DNA from: Hyphomicrobiales bacterium
Lineage (GTDB): Bacteria; Pseudomonadota; Alphaproteobacteria; Rhizobiales; Beijerinckiaceae
Assembly: GCA_028290125.1 (NCBI GenBank)
Contig: JAQGKM010000291.1
Coordinates: forward strand, 1 to 7,347
Length of the DNA stretch: 7,347 nucleotides
Reading direction: 5' to 3'
Shown here piece by piece: positions 1-5,229 of this stretch. Numbering within the stretch: position 1 is the stretch's first letter; the number at the start of each line of letters is the position of its first letter. The notes beneath the pieces are model-generated. The model was not told the origin of the DNA, did no database searches, and saw only the letters and a list, made by a program, of their open reading frames with translations. The position numbers and the translations under genes were made by a program.

Positions 1-500
1 CGGTCGCCGGCGATCCAGTTGCGCGACTGCGTCAGCCAGCCGATGTAGCGCAGATGATAGCGGATATTGGCGCGCGCCGCGCGCACCAGCTCCATGTCGG
101 GCCCGCCGCCGCCGTTCAGCATCGGCAGCTGACGCTTGTAGACCTTCTCGTGCACCAGCCATTGCGAGACTTCGGCGAAGAACTTGACGTTGAACCATTC
201 GAGCAGGCGGCGCACTTCGACGCGGCCGGCCGGGTCGTCCGGCATCAGCCGGTGCGGCCCCAGCGCCAGTCCGCGCGTCTCGTCGAGATATTCGGCGATG
301 ACGTTGGCGCCCGGGATGGCCGACATGTTGGCGCCGTCGTCGAGGACCGGCGTGGTGCAGGCGGGGTTCATCATCACGAATTCGGGGCGCCGTTCGAACG
401 CGCGCTCCTCGATGAGCGTCGGCTCGATGCCATATTCGCCGAGCGCGACGCGAATGAAACGCGAGTGCGGGCAGAGCGGATGGTGATAAAGCTGAGCCAT
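1..500 (-). CDS. GST-fold family protein, FzlA-like (partial, C-terminus beyond left edge)
   Basis: 166 codons are visible from an ATG at 500; the 3' end lies outside the window. The first ~78 residues form a thioredoxin-like GST N-domain: LYHHPLCPHSRFIRVAL (4-20) as beta1-alpha1 with a CPHS motif, NPACTTPVL (45-53) with the cis-Pro of the glutathione site, then NVIAEYLDET (66-75). The usual Glu-Ser that holds the glutathione gamma-glutamyl group is replaced by Gly-Ala (PGANVIAEYL), so glutathione binding is doubtful. A helical C-domain follows, with LLEWFNVKFF (99-108) and ANIRYHLRYIGWL (144-156). These stretches resemble the alphaproteobacterial FzlA group, known in Caulobacter as a GST homologue that binds FtsZ and links it to septal wall synthesis; this match is from memory of the family and not tested. 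It is divergent from uppP, which fits a cell-envelope role. No strong Shine-Dalgarno precedes the ATG. An ordinary GST is the alternative. Confidence 0.85.
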   Translation of the reverse strand, partial: MAQLYHHPLCPHSRFIRVALGEYGIEPTLIEERAFERRPEFVMMNPACTTPVLDDGANMSAIPGANVIAEYLDETRGLALGPHRLMPDDPAGRVEVRRLLEWFNVKFFAEVSQWLVHEKVYKRQLPMLNGGGGPDMELVRAARANIRYHLRYIGWLTQSRNWIAGD

Positions 501-539
501 AAATACCCGAAGGTGCAAGAATAAAGGCCGGTAAGCCGA

Positions 540-567
540 TTGGAATGATCGCAGGGCTCCGTATAGA
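540..567 (+). promoter_or_regulatory. candidate promoter for uppP
   Basis: TTGGAA (540-545) and TATAGA (562-567) are separated by 16 bases in the 158-base divergent gap between the GST-fold gene and uppP. Each hexamer matches the sigma-70 consensus at four of six positions. This would leave a leader of about 85 bases before the uppP ATG. A short inverted repeat GCCGGT/ACCGGC (527-532 and 568-573) brackets the element. The prediction is weak and rests on hexamer matching alone; I could not find an equally good promoter for the minus-strand gene. Confidence 0.25.
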
Positions 568-658
568 ACCGGCAAGACCCACTCACAACCCGAATCAGGG
601 GTGAAGCTCGCGCGCCAGCCATGCGCCAGCGACATCCCGGCGAGGCAAGGAAAGTTCC

Positions 659-1462
659 ATGGTGCTGTCGGAAACCCTGAAAGCCCTGGTGCTTGGCGGC
701 ATCGAAGGACTGACCGAATTCCTGCCGGTTTCCTCGACAGGCCACCTCTTGCTCGCCGGCCACTTCCTCGGATTCGAGTCGAAGGGCAAGAGTTTCGAGG
801 TGCTGGTCCAGCTCGGCGCGATCCTCGCCATCCTGCTCGTCTACGCCCGCAAAATCTTCTCGATCGTGCTTGGACTGCGCGACGACCCCAAGGCGCGCCG
901 TTTCGTCGCGGCCGTGCTGCTCGCCTTCCTGCCGGCCGCCCTCATCGGCGCGCTCGCCCATTCGCTGATCAAGGACGTGCTGTTCAACCCGCTGATCGTC
1001 TGCACCATGCTGATCGCCGGCGGACTGGTGCTGCTGGCGGTGGACGATCTCGCCCCAAAACCCACCTTCGACGACGCCATGGACATGCCGCTCGGCACCG
1101 CGCTGGCGGTCGGCCTCTGCCAGTGCCTCGCCATGGTGCCGGGCGTCTCGCGCTCGGGCGCGACCATCGTCGGGGCCATGTTCTTCGGCGCCTCGAAGCG
1201 CGCCGCGGCGGAGTTCTCGTTCTTCCTCGCCATGCCGACCATGGCGGGCGCTTTCGCGTACGACCTGTTCAAGAACTACAAGCTGCTGGAATTCAACGAT
1301 GTCGCGCTGATCGCCGTCGGCTTCGTCGCGGCCTTTCTGGCCGGGCTGTTCGTGGTCCGCGGCTTTCTGGCGTTCGTGTCGAAACACGGCTTCACGTTTT
1401 TCGCCTGGTGGCGAATCGTCGTCGGCGTGCTCGGGCTGGCGGGCCTGTATTTCGTCGGCTAG
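659..1462 (+). CDS. uppP: undecaprenyl-diphosphatase UppP (BacA family)
   Basis: 267-residue integral membrane enzyme that dephosphorylates undecaprenyl pyrophosphate to undecaprenyl phosphate, recycling the lipid carrier for peptidoglycan and other envelope polymers; overproduction is known to give bacitracin resistance. Both family signatures are intact: EGLTEFLPVSSTGHL at 16-30, with the two catalytic-region glutamates (16, 20) and His29, and PGVSRSGAT at 161-169, with the essential Arg165. Several hydrophobic helices are evident, for example 47-63, 83-100, 110-128 and 216-234, and the length is normal for the family. The ATG is preceded by AAGGAAAG (647-654) four bases upstream, which supports this start. 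The gene is divergent from the FzlA-like gene and convergent with a small minus-strand gene whose stop codon is one base away. Confidence 0.97.
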   Translation: MVLSETLKALVLGGIEGLTEFLPVSSTGHLLLAGHFLGFESKGKSFEVLVQLGAILAILLVYARKIFSIVLGLRDDPKARRFVAAVLLAFLPAALIGALAHSLIKDVLFNPLIVCTMLIAGGLVLLAVDDLAPKPTFDDAMDMPLGTALAVGLCQCLAMVPGVSRSGATIVGAMFFGASKRAAAEFSFFLAMPTMAGAFAYDLFKNYKLLEFNDVALIAVGFVAAFLAGLFVVRGFLAFVSKHGFTFFAWWRIVVGVLGLAGLYFVG

Positions 1463-1463
1463 C

Positions 1464-1694
1464 TCAGGCCGCGCGCGAGCCGATGGCTTCGGCGAGACGC
1501 CATAATTCCTCGAGCCGCAGCTCTTCCTGACAGGCGAAGCGCCGGGCAAGGTCGCGGACGGCTGGCGGAAAGCCGCTGGCGGCCAGATCGCGACCTGTCA
1601 CGATCGCATGGACGGCGTCATGGCGGCGCAGCCAGCCGGAGACGAGATCGCGCTCGTCATAGGTCCAGTCTTCGAGATCGGCGGGTCCGAGCAT
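1464..1694 (-). CDS. small hypothetical protein
   Basis: I do not recognise this protein. From the ATG at 1694 it has 76 residues, starting MLGPADLEDW and ending LAEAIGSRAA. It looks soluble and mostly helical, rich in Arg, Ala, Leu, Glu and Asp, with an amphipathic C-terminal stretch around EELRLEELWRLAEAI; there is no signal peptide or membrane segment. I chose the ATG at 1694 because a GGAG lies nine bases upstream; a GTG at 1754 in the same frame would give 96 residues but has no visible ribosome site. It lies downstream of nth on the same strand (100 bases, or 40 from the GTG), so it may be co-transcribed. Its stop is one base from the uppP stop, leaving no room for a terminator between them. 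No other strong frame competes for this stretch. Confidence 0.6.
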   Translation of the reverse strand: MLGPADLEDWTYDERDLVSGWLRRHDAVHAIVTGRDLAASGFPPAVRDLARRFACQEELRLEELWRLAEAIGSRAA

Positions 1695-1794
1695 GAGCAA
1701 TCGCTCCGACTTCGTGGGCGTCCAGACGCAGGCAATCAAATCAACGCAACTCACCGAGGGTTAGCATGCCGGAGCGCGGCTGCGAAGCTGGGCT

Positions 1795-2577
1795 TCAGAC
1801 CCTCTTTTCGGGGGATGTGCACAAGTCGGAAATGACACAGCGCTCGCATTCGGGGCGCCGCGCCTTGCAGACGTAACGTCCGTGCAGGATCAGCCAGTGG
1901 TGCGCATGGCGCATGAACTGCGGCGGGATGATCTTTTCGAGCCCGAGTTCGATGGCGAGCGGCGTCGCGCCGAGCGCCAGCGGAATGCGATTCGAGACCC
2001 GGAAGAGATGCGTGTCGACCGCGATCGTCTCCTGCCCGAACGCCATGTTGAGCACGACATTCGCGGTCTTGCGGCCGACGCCCGGCAGGGTTTCGAGCAC
2101 ATCGCGCTCGCGCGGCACCTCGCTGCTGTGCTTCTCGATCAGCAATTGCGAGAGCGCGTAGACGTTCTTGGCCTTGTTGCGGAAAAGTCCGATGGTCTTG
2201 ACGTATTCGCGAATGGCGTCCTCGCCGAGCGCCACCATCTTTTCGGGCGTGTCGGCGACGGCGAACAGCGACCGCGTCGCCTTGTTGACGCCGACGTCGG
2301 TCGCCTGCGCGGACAGCACCACGGCGACCAGCAGCGTGAACGGGTTCACATATTCCAGCTCGCCCTTCGGCTCCGGATTGACCGCCTGAAAGCGCGTGAA
2401 GATTTCGCGGACCGCATCCGGGCCGACGGGCTTGCGCTTGCCGCGCGCCGGTTTGGCGGCGGCCAGCTTGACGCCCGGCGCTTTTTTCAGGGGCGCTTTC
2501 TTCAGCGGCGCTTTCTTGGCCACCACCTTGCGGCCGGGGCGCGATGATTTGATGGCTGGGCTCTTTTTCACGGGCAT
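1795..2577 (-). CDS. nth: endonuclease III (bifunctional DNA glycosylase/AP lyase) with basic N-terminal extension
   Basis: 260-residue base-excision-repair enzyme that removes oxidised pyrimidines and cleaves the abasic site by beta-elimination. The core aligns closely with E. coli Nth: VVLSAQATDVGVNKAT (86-101), the helix-hairpin-helix LPGVGRKTA (164-172) with catalytic Lys170, VDTHLFRVSNR (187-197) with catalytic Asp188, HHWLILHGRYVC (226-237), and a 4Fe-4S loop with Cys237, 244, 247 and 253 in the canonical C-x6-C-x2-C-x5-C spacing. E. coli Nth has about 211 residues; here some 50 residues, very rich in Lys, Ala and Pro, precede the core and include three KKAPL/G repeats. The ATG at 2577 is the first methionine ahead of that tail. 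A longer frame back to 2793 would overlap the divergent DUF2244 gene and is rejected. No clear Shine-Dalgarno is present. Confidence 0.96.
   Translation of the reverse strand: MPVKKSPAIKSSRPGRKVVAKKAPLKKAPLKKAPGVKLAAAKPARGKRKPVGPDAVREIFTRFQAVNPEPKGELEYVNPFTLLVAVVLSAQATDVGVNKATRSLFAVADTPEKMVALGEDAIREYVKTIGLFRNKAKNVYALSQLLIEKHSSEVPRERDVLETLPGVGRKTANVVLNMAFGQETIAVDTHLFRVSNRIPLALGATPLAIELGLEKIIPPQFMRHAHHWLILHGRYVCKARRPECERCVISDLCTSPEKRV
2477..2521 (-). repeat. three tandem 15-bp repeats inside nth
   Basis: Three consecutive 15-base units (2477-2491, 2492-2506, 2507-2521), each beginning GGCGCTTT on the plus strand, encode on the minus strand AKKAP-LKKAP-LKKAP in the Nth N-terminal tail. The unit is a whole number of codons, so copy-number change would lengthen or shorten the tail without breaking the frame. 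The last unit diverges at its final bases. Confidence 0.85.
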
Positions 2578-2583
2578 GGCCGC

Positions 2584-2613
2584 GTTATAAAGGGGAACAG
2601 CGAGACCGCACAA
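2584..2613 (-). promoter_or_regulatory. candidate nth promoter, possibly giving a leaderless mRNA
   Basis: Read on the minus strand, TTGTGC (2613-2608) and TATAAC (2589-2584) are 18 bases apart. TATAAC is a good -10 hexamer; the -35 is poor (three of six). Transcription starting seven bases past the -10 would begin at or next to the A of the nth ATG at 2577. That would explain the missing ribosome-binding site, but it is a prediction only. The nth and DUF2244 start codons are just 49 bases apart, so the element sits beside the start of the divergent gene. Confidence 0.28.
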
Positions 2614-2626
2614 TGCAAGGCTTTTC

Positions 2627-3121
2627 ATGGACGATCTGGCGAGCGAGCGACGGATCTTTTCTGCACGGCTGACCCCACACCGGTCGCTGTCGCAAGCGAA
2701 CTTCCGTCTGCTGCTCGTCGTCGTGGGCCTCGCTGGCCTGTTCACCGCCCTGCCCTTCATTCTGATGGGCGCCTGGCCGGTGGCGGGCTTCATGGGTCTC
2801 GACGTGCTGCTGGTCTATGTCGCCTTCCGGGCGAGCTTCCGCGATGCGCGCGCCTATGAGGATGTGACGCTGACCCCGCTCGAACTGCATCTCGCCAAGG
2901 TGAGCGCCAAGGGCGCGCGCGCCGACTGGCGCTTCAACCCGAGCTGGGTGCGGCTGGAAAAGGAAGAAGACGAGGAATTCGGCCTGCAGCGCCTGTCGGT
3001 CGCGTCCCGGGGATCGCATGTCGAGATCGCCCGCTATCTCGCCCCCGACGACAAGGCGCGGTTCGCCACCGACCTGTCGCACGCGCTGGCCGAGGCGCGC
3101 CGCGGGCCGCGCTACAATTAG
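2627..3121 (+). CDS. DUF2244 domain-containing membrane protein
   Basis: 164-residue protein of the DUF2244 family, function unknown. It shows the family layout: an N-terminal motif FSARLTPHRSLS (11-22), two closely spaced membrane helices at about 27-47 and 50-68, then a soluble C-terminal part that starts with AFRASFRDARAYEDV and contains NPSWVRLE (104-111). Both ends are predicted to be on the cytoplasmic side, judged by the Arg-rich stretches next to the helices. An AAGG (2617-2620) six bases before the ATG supports the start. It is divergent from nth and followed 71 bases later by the Ada-like gene on the same strand, so the two could share a transcript, although a hairpin begins at its stop codon. 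Assignment to the family is firm; no role can be given from sequence. Confidence 0.9.
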   Translation: MDDLASERRIFSARLTPHRSLSQANFRLLLVVVGLAGLFTALPFILMGAWPVAGFMGLDVLLVYVAFRASFRDARAYEDVTLTPLELHLAKVSAKGARADWRFNPSWVRLEKEEDEEFGLQRLSVASRGSHVEIARYLAPDDKARFATDLSHALAEARRGPRYN

Positions 3122-3142
3122 CCACCGGAGCTTTCGGGTGGC
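3121..3142 (+). other. hairpin directly after the DUF2244 stop codon
   Basis: GCCACC (3121-3126) pairs with GGTGGC (3137-3142). Inside, after a G-G mismatch, GA pairs with TC around a GCTT loop. No T-run follows, so a classical intrinsic terminator is unlikely; it may protect the 3' end of the upstream message or reduce read-through into the Ada-like gene. Confidence 0.4.
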
Positions 3143-3160
3143 GCAGCGCGTGGCGAGCGC
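3138..3160 (+). repeat. imperfect tandem direct repeat upstream of the Ada-like gene
   Basis: GTGGCGCAGCGC (3138-3149) is followed at once by GTGGCGAGCGC (3150-3160), identical but for one missing base. The pair ends 32 bases before the ATG of the Ada-like gene. AraC-family proteins often bind direct repeats, so this could be an autoregulatory site; in GC-rich DNA it could also be chance. Confidence 0.4.
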
Positions 3161-3192
3161 CCATCATCGCAGCCTCATCAGGATGTACGCAG

Positions 3193-4074
3193 ATGCAGGC
3201 GCTCGAAATTTCCCCTCCGTCCGAAGACACGCCAGCGGGTGACGATTACGCCCGCATTCGCGCCGCGCTGGAATTCATCGGCGCGCAGGCGAAACGCCAG
3301 CCGCGCGTCGAGGAGATCGCCGACCATGTCGGGCTGTCGCCCTCGCATCTGCACCACCTGTTCCAGCGCTGGGCCGGCATCAGCCCGAAAGGCTTCCTGC
3401 AGGCCGTCACCATCGACCATGCGCGCCGCCTGCTGCGCGACAACGCCTCGCTGCTCGACGCCTCGCTGGAGCTCGGCCTCTCCGGCCCGGCCCGGCTGCA
3501 CGATCTCTTCGTGACGCAAGAGGCGATGACGCCCGGCGAGTACAAGACCGGCGGCGCGGGGCTGGCGTTCGCCTATGGCTTCCACTCCTCGCCGTTTGGC
3601 GAGGCGCTGGCCGTGGTCGCGCCGCGCGGGCTGGCGGGGCTGGGCTTCGTCGACGCCGCAGGGCGCGAGGCGGCGCTGGCCGACATGCGCCGCCGCTGGC
3701 CCAAGGCCGAATTCCGCGAGGACGCTGCGGCCACCGCCCCCTACGTGCGCCGCGCCTTCGACCCGGATCTGTGGCGGGCCGACCAGCCGCTGCGCGTGGT
3801 GCTGATCGGCTCCGACTTCGAAGTGCAGGTCTGGCGGGCGCTTCTGAAGATCCCGCTCGGGGCGGCCACGACCTATTCGGATGTCGCCAGCGACATCGGC
3901 CGCACCGGGGCGGCCCGCGCCGTCGGCGCCGCCGTCGGGCGAAACCCGATCTCCTTCGTGGTGCCCTGCCACCGCGTGCTCGGGCGCTCGGGCGCGCTGA
4001 CCGGGTACCACTGGGGTCTGGTGCGCAAACAGGCGATCATCGGATGGGAGGCGGGGCGCTGCGGAGCCAGATAA
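3193..4074 (+). CDS. Ada-like fusion: AraC-type HTH domain plus methylated-DNA-[protein]-cysteine S-methyltransferase
   Basis: 293-residue suicide repair protein that should move alkyl groups from O6-alkylguanine (and O4-alkylthymine) in DNA to its own cysteine. Residues ~20-120 are an AraC-type double helix-turn-helix: first HTH in VEEIADHVGLSPSHLHHLFQRW (39-60), second around LDASLELGLSGPARLHDLF (88-106), ending MTPGEYK. Residues ~125-285 are the methyltransferase: FEVQVWRALLKIPLG (209-223), TTYSDVA (226-232), ARAVGAAVGRNP (241-252), and active site VVPCHRVLGRSG (256-267) with acceptor Cys259. E. coli Ada has in front of these a zinc-binding methyl-phosphotriester domain with four cysteines; it is absent here, so the E. 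coli activation switch is missing. The start is supported by AGGA (3180-3183) nine bases upstream. It is downstream of DUF2244 and in the same neighbourhood as nth. Such two-domain proteins are known in alphaproteobacteria. The name Ada-like is safer than Ada. Confidence 0.93.
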   Translation: MQALEISPPSEDTPAGDDYARIRAALEFIGAQAKRQPRVEEIADHVGLSPSHLHHLFQRWAGISPKGFLQAVTIDHARRLLRDNASLLDASLELGLSGPARLHDLFVTQEAMTPGEYKTGGAGLAFAYGFHSSPFGEALAVVAPRGLAGLGFVDAAGREAALADMRRRWPKAEFREDAAATAPYVRRAFDPDLWRADQPLRVVLIGSDFEVQVWRALLKIPLGAATTYSDVASDIGRTGAARAVGAAVGRNPISFVVPCHRVLGRSGALTGYHWGLVRKQAIIGWEAGRCGAR

Positions 4075-4091
4075 CACAAATAATTATGTGT
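4074..4091. promoter_or_regulatory. AT-rich dyad upstream of the importer operon
   Basis: ACACA (4074-4078) and TGTGT (4087-4091) flank an 8-base AT core that contains the palindrome ATAATTAT (4080-4087). Its centre lies about 77 bases before the start site predicted from the TTGACA promoter, a usual position for an activator such as a LysR-type protein. It also begins at the stop codon of the Ada-like gene and could form only a weak AT hairpin, so a terminator role is less likely. No regulator can be named. Confidence 0.3.
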
Positions 4092-4123
4092 AATTTAGCA
4101 ATCCACGATTTTTCGCGGGCTGT

Positions 4124-4152
4124 TTGACAAAAAGAACACTTCGTCCTAGTTA
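4124..4152 (+). promoter_or_regulatory. predicted promoter of the ABC importer operon
   Basis: A perfect -35 box TTGACA (4124-4129) is followed after 17 bases by TAGTTA (4147-4152), a poor -10. It stands in the only clearly AT-rich stretch of the window (about 4072-4158) and about 50 bases upstream of the binding-protein ATG. A strong -35 with a weak -10 fits a promoter that needs an activator or is held by a repressor. The -10 is overlapped by an inverted repeat, annotated separately. Confidence 0.55.
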
Positions 4153-4156
4153 CGAA
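4140..4156. promoter_or_regulatory. operator-like dyad over the -10 region
   Basis: TTCGT (4140-4144) and ACGAA (4152-4156) form a perfect inverted repeat with a 7-base spacer, 17 bases overall and centred on the predicted -10 hexamer. Size and position fit the operator of a dimeric repressor. The same half-site recurs downstream at 4183-4187. No regulator gene is next to it, so the binding protein is unknown. Confidence 0.4.
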
Positions 4157-4187
4157 ACACGGCCCGCTGGAACAGGGCTTGTTTCGT
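4152..4187 (+). promoter_or_regulatory. large inverted repeat / leader hairpin just before the Shine-Dalgarno
   Basis: ACGAAACA (4152-4159) is perfectly complementary to TGTTTCGT (4180-4187). Inside, GCCC (4162-4165) pairs with GGGC (4175-4178), leaving small bulges and a 9-base loop. As RNA this is a 12-pair stem ending three bases before the GAGGAG ribosome site (4191-4196). As DNA it carries two further copies of the ACGAA half-site. If transcription starts near 4159, as the promoter predicts, the left arm is barely transcribed and the DNA-site reading is favoured; with a more upstream start the hairpin would form in the leader. Confidence 0.4.
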
Positions 4188-4203
4188 CTCGAGGAGCTTG
4201 CCC

Positions 4204-5172
4204 ATGTTCGCGTTCACGCGCCGCCAGACCCTGACCGCCAGCCTCGCGCTCGCCGTCTCCGCCGCCAGCCCTGCCCTTGCGCAGGTGAGCGAGATTCGCG
4301 TCGATTACGCGACCTACAATCCGCTGTCGCTGGTCATCAAGGAGCAGAAGCTTCTCGAAAAGGAATTCGCCGCCGACAAGATCTCGATCCGCTGGGTGTT
4401 GTCCGCCGGCTCCAACAAGGCGCTTGAATTCCTCAACGCCGGCTCGCTCGACATCGGCTCGACCGCCGGCGCCGCCGCGCTGGTCGCCCGCATCAACGGC
4501 AATCCGGTGAAGGCCGTCGGCGTCTTCTCGCGTCCGGAATGGACCGCGCTGGTGGTCGGCAAGGATTCCAAGATCACCAAGGTCGAGGAACTCAAGGGCC
4601 AGAAGATCGCCGTCACGCGCGGCACCGATCCGCACATCTTCCTCGTCCGCGCGCTCGACAAGGCGGGCCTGACCGAGAAGGACGTGAAGCTCGTTCTCCT
4701 GCAGCACGCCGATGGCAAGACCGCGCTGGTGCGCGGCGACGTCGACGCCTGGGCCGGTCTCGATCCGATCATGGCGCAGGCCGAAGTGGAAGACGGCGCG
4801 AAGCTCCTCTACCGCAGGGCCGAGGACAACACCTGGGGCGTGCTCGACGCCAGCGAGGAATTCGCCGCCAAGAACCCGGCGCTCGTGAAGCGCGTGCTGA
4901 AGGTCTACGAGGAAGCCCGCGTCTGGGCGCGCTCGAACCAGGACGCGCTGAAGAAGGCGCTGGTCGCCGAAACCAAGCTGCCCGACGCGGTCATCACCCG
5001 CCAGCTCGAGCGCACCGATCTCACCAACGCGGCGATCACGCCCGCGACGACGCAGACCATTCTGGACGCGGGCCTCGCGTTGCAGAAGGCCGGCGTCATC
5101 AAGGCCGACGTAGACGTGAAGGCGATCACCACGGCGCTGATCGATACGAGCTTTGCGCCTGCCAGCAAGTAA
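4204..5172 (+). CDS. periplasmic substrate-binding protein of a sulfonate-type ABC importer (SsuA-like)
   Basis: 322-residue binding protein of the SsuA/TauA/NMT1-like class. Residues 1-26 form a signal peptide: MFAFTRRQTLT, a hydrophobic run TASLALAVSAAS, then cleavage at PALA|Q. The twin arginine in TRRQTLT leaves Tat export possible. The mature part has SsuA-family features: RVDYATYNPLSLVIKEQKLLEKEF (32-55), SAGSNKALEFLNAGSLDIGST (67-87), VEELKGQKIAVTRGTDPHIFL (127-147) and LVRGDVDAWAGLDP (175-188). Aliphatic sulfonates are a typical ligand of the class, but nitrate, taurine and aromatic-acid binders share the fold, so the substrate is unproven. I chose ATG 4204 because GAGGAG (4191-4196) is seven bases upstream; a TTG at 4198 in frame is too close to that site. 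It is the first gene of an operon with permease, ATPase and an OsmC protein, preceded by an AT-rich regulatory leader. Confidence 0.92.
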   Translation: MFAFTRRQTLTASLALAVSAASPALAQVSEIRVDYATYNPLSLVIKEQKLLEKEFAADKISIRWVLSAGSNKALEFLNAGSLDIGSTAGAAALVARINGNPVKAVGVFSRPEWTALVVGKDSKITKVEELKGQKIAVTRGTDPHIFLVRALDKAGLTEKDVKLVLLQHADGKTALVRGDVDAWAGLDPIMAQAEVEDGAKLLYRRAEDNTWGVLDASEEFAAKNPALVKRVLKVYEEARVWARSNQDALKKALVAETKLPDAVITRQLERTDLTNAAITPATTQTILDAGLALQKAGVIKADVDVKAITTALIDTSFAPASK

Positions 5173-5187
5173 GGCTAGAAGCGTGCT

Positions 5188-5207
5188 CCCGGCGGTCATC
5201 CGCCGGG
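5188..5207 (+). other. perfect stem-loop between binding-protein and permease genes
   Basis: CCCGGCGG (5188-5195) and CCGCCGGG (5200-5207) form an 8-bp all-GC stem with a TCAT loop, in the 57-base gap after the binding-protein stop and 22 bases before the permease ATG. No T-run follows, so it is not a standard terminator. In many importer operons a hairpin in this place protects the binding-protein mRNA from 3' decay or stops part of the transcripts, giving more binding protein than membrane subunits; that role is inferred here. Confidence 0.7.
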
Positions 5208-5229
5208 CGTCCGCAGCCCCGGAGACCAG

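Noticed and set aside
601..1530. 309-codon plus-strand frame overlapping uppP in another phase
   Set aside because: The product is Arg-rich and domain-free; the uppP frame carries both family signatures and a good ribosome site.
374..1549. 391-codon minus-strand open frame across uppP and into the GST-fold gene
   Set aside because: The composition is low in complexity and highly charged without a recognisable fold, and it collides with two well-supported genes.
1784..1796. GAAGC-TGG-GCTTC hairpin at the end of nth as a terminator
   Set aside because: The stem is only five pairs with a 3-base loop, it overlaps the stop codon, and no T-run follows on the minus strand.
2578..2793. 72-residue longer N-terminus for nth
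   Set aside because: It would cover the start and membrane region of the divergent DUF2244 gene, and the extra residues show no conserved feature.
3178..4077. 299-codon minus-strand frame opposite the Ada-like gene
   Set aside because: It is a complementary-strand shadow; the plus-strand frame has the PCHRV active site and HTH motifs.
4198..4203. TTG at 4198 as start of the binding-protein gene
   Set aside because: It is one base from the GAGGAG ribosome site; ATG 4204 has a normal 7-base spacing and starts a proper signal peptide.
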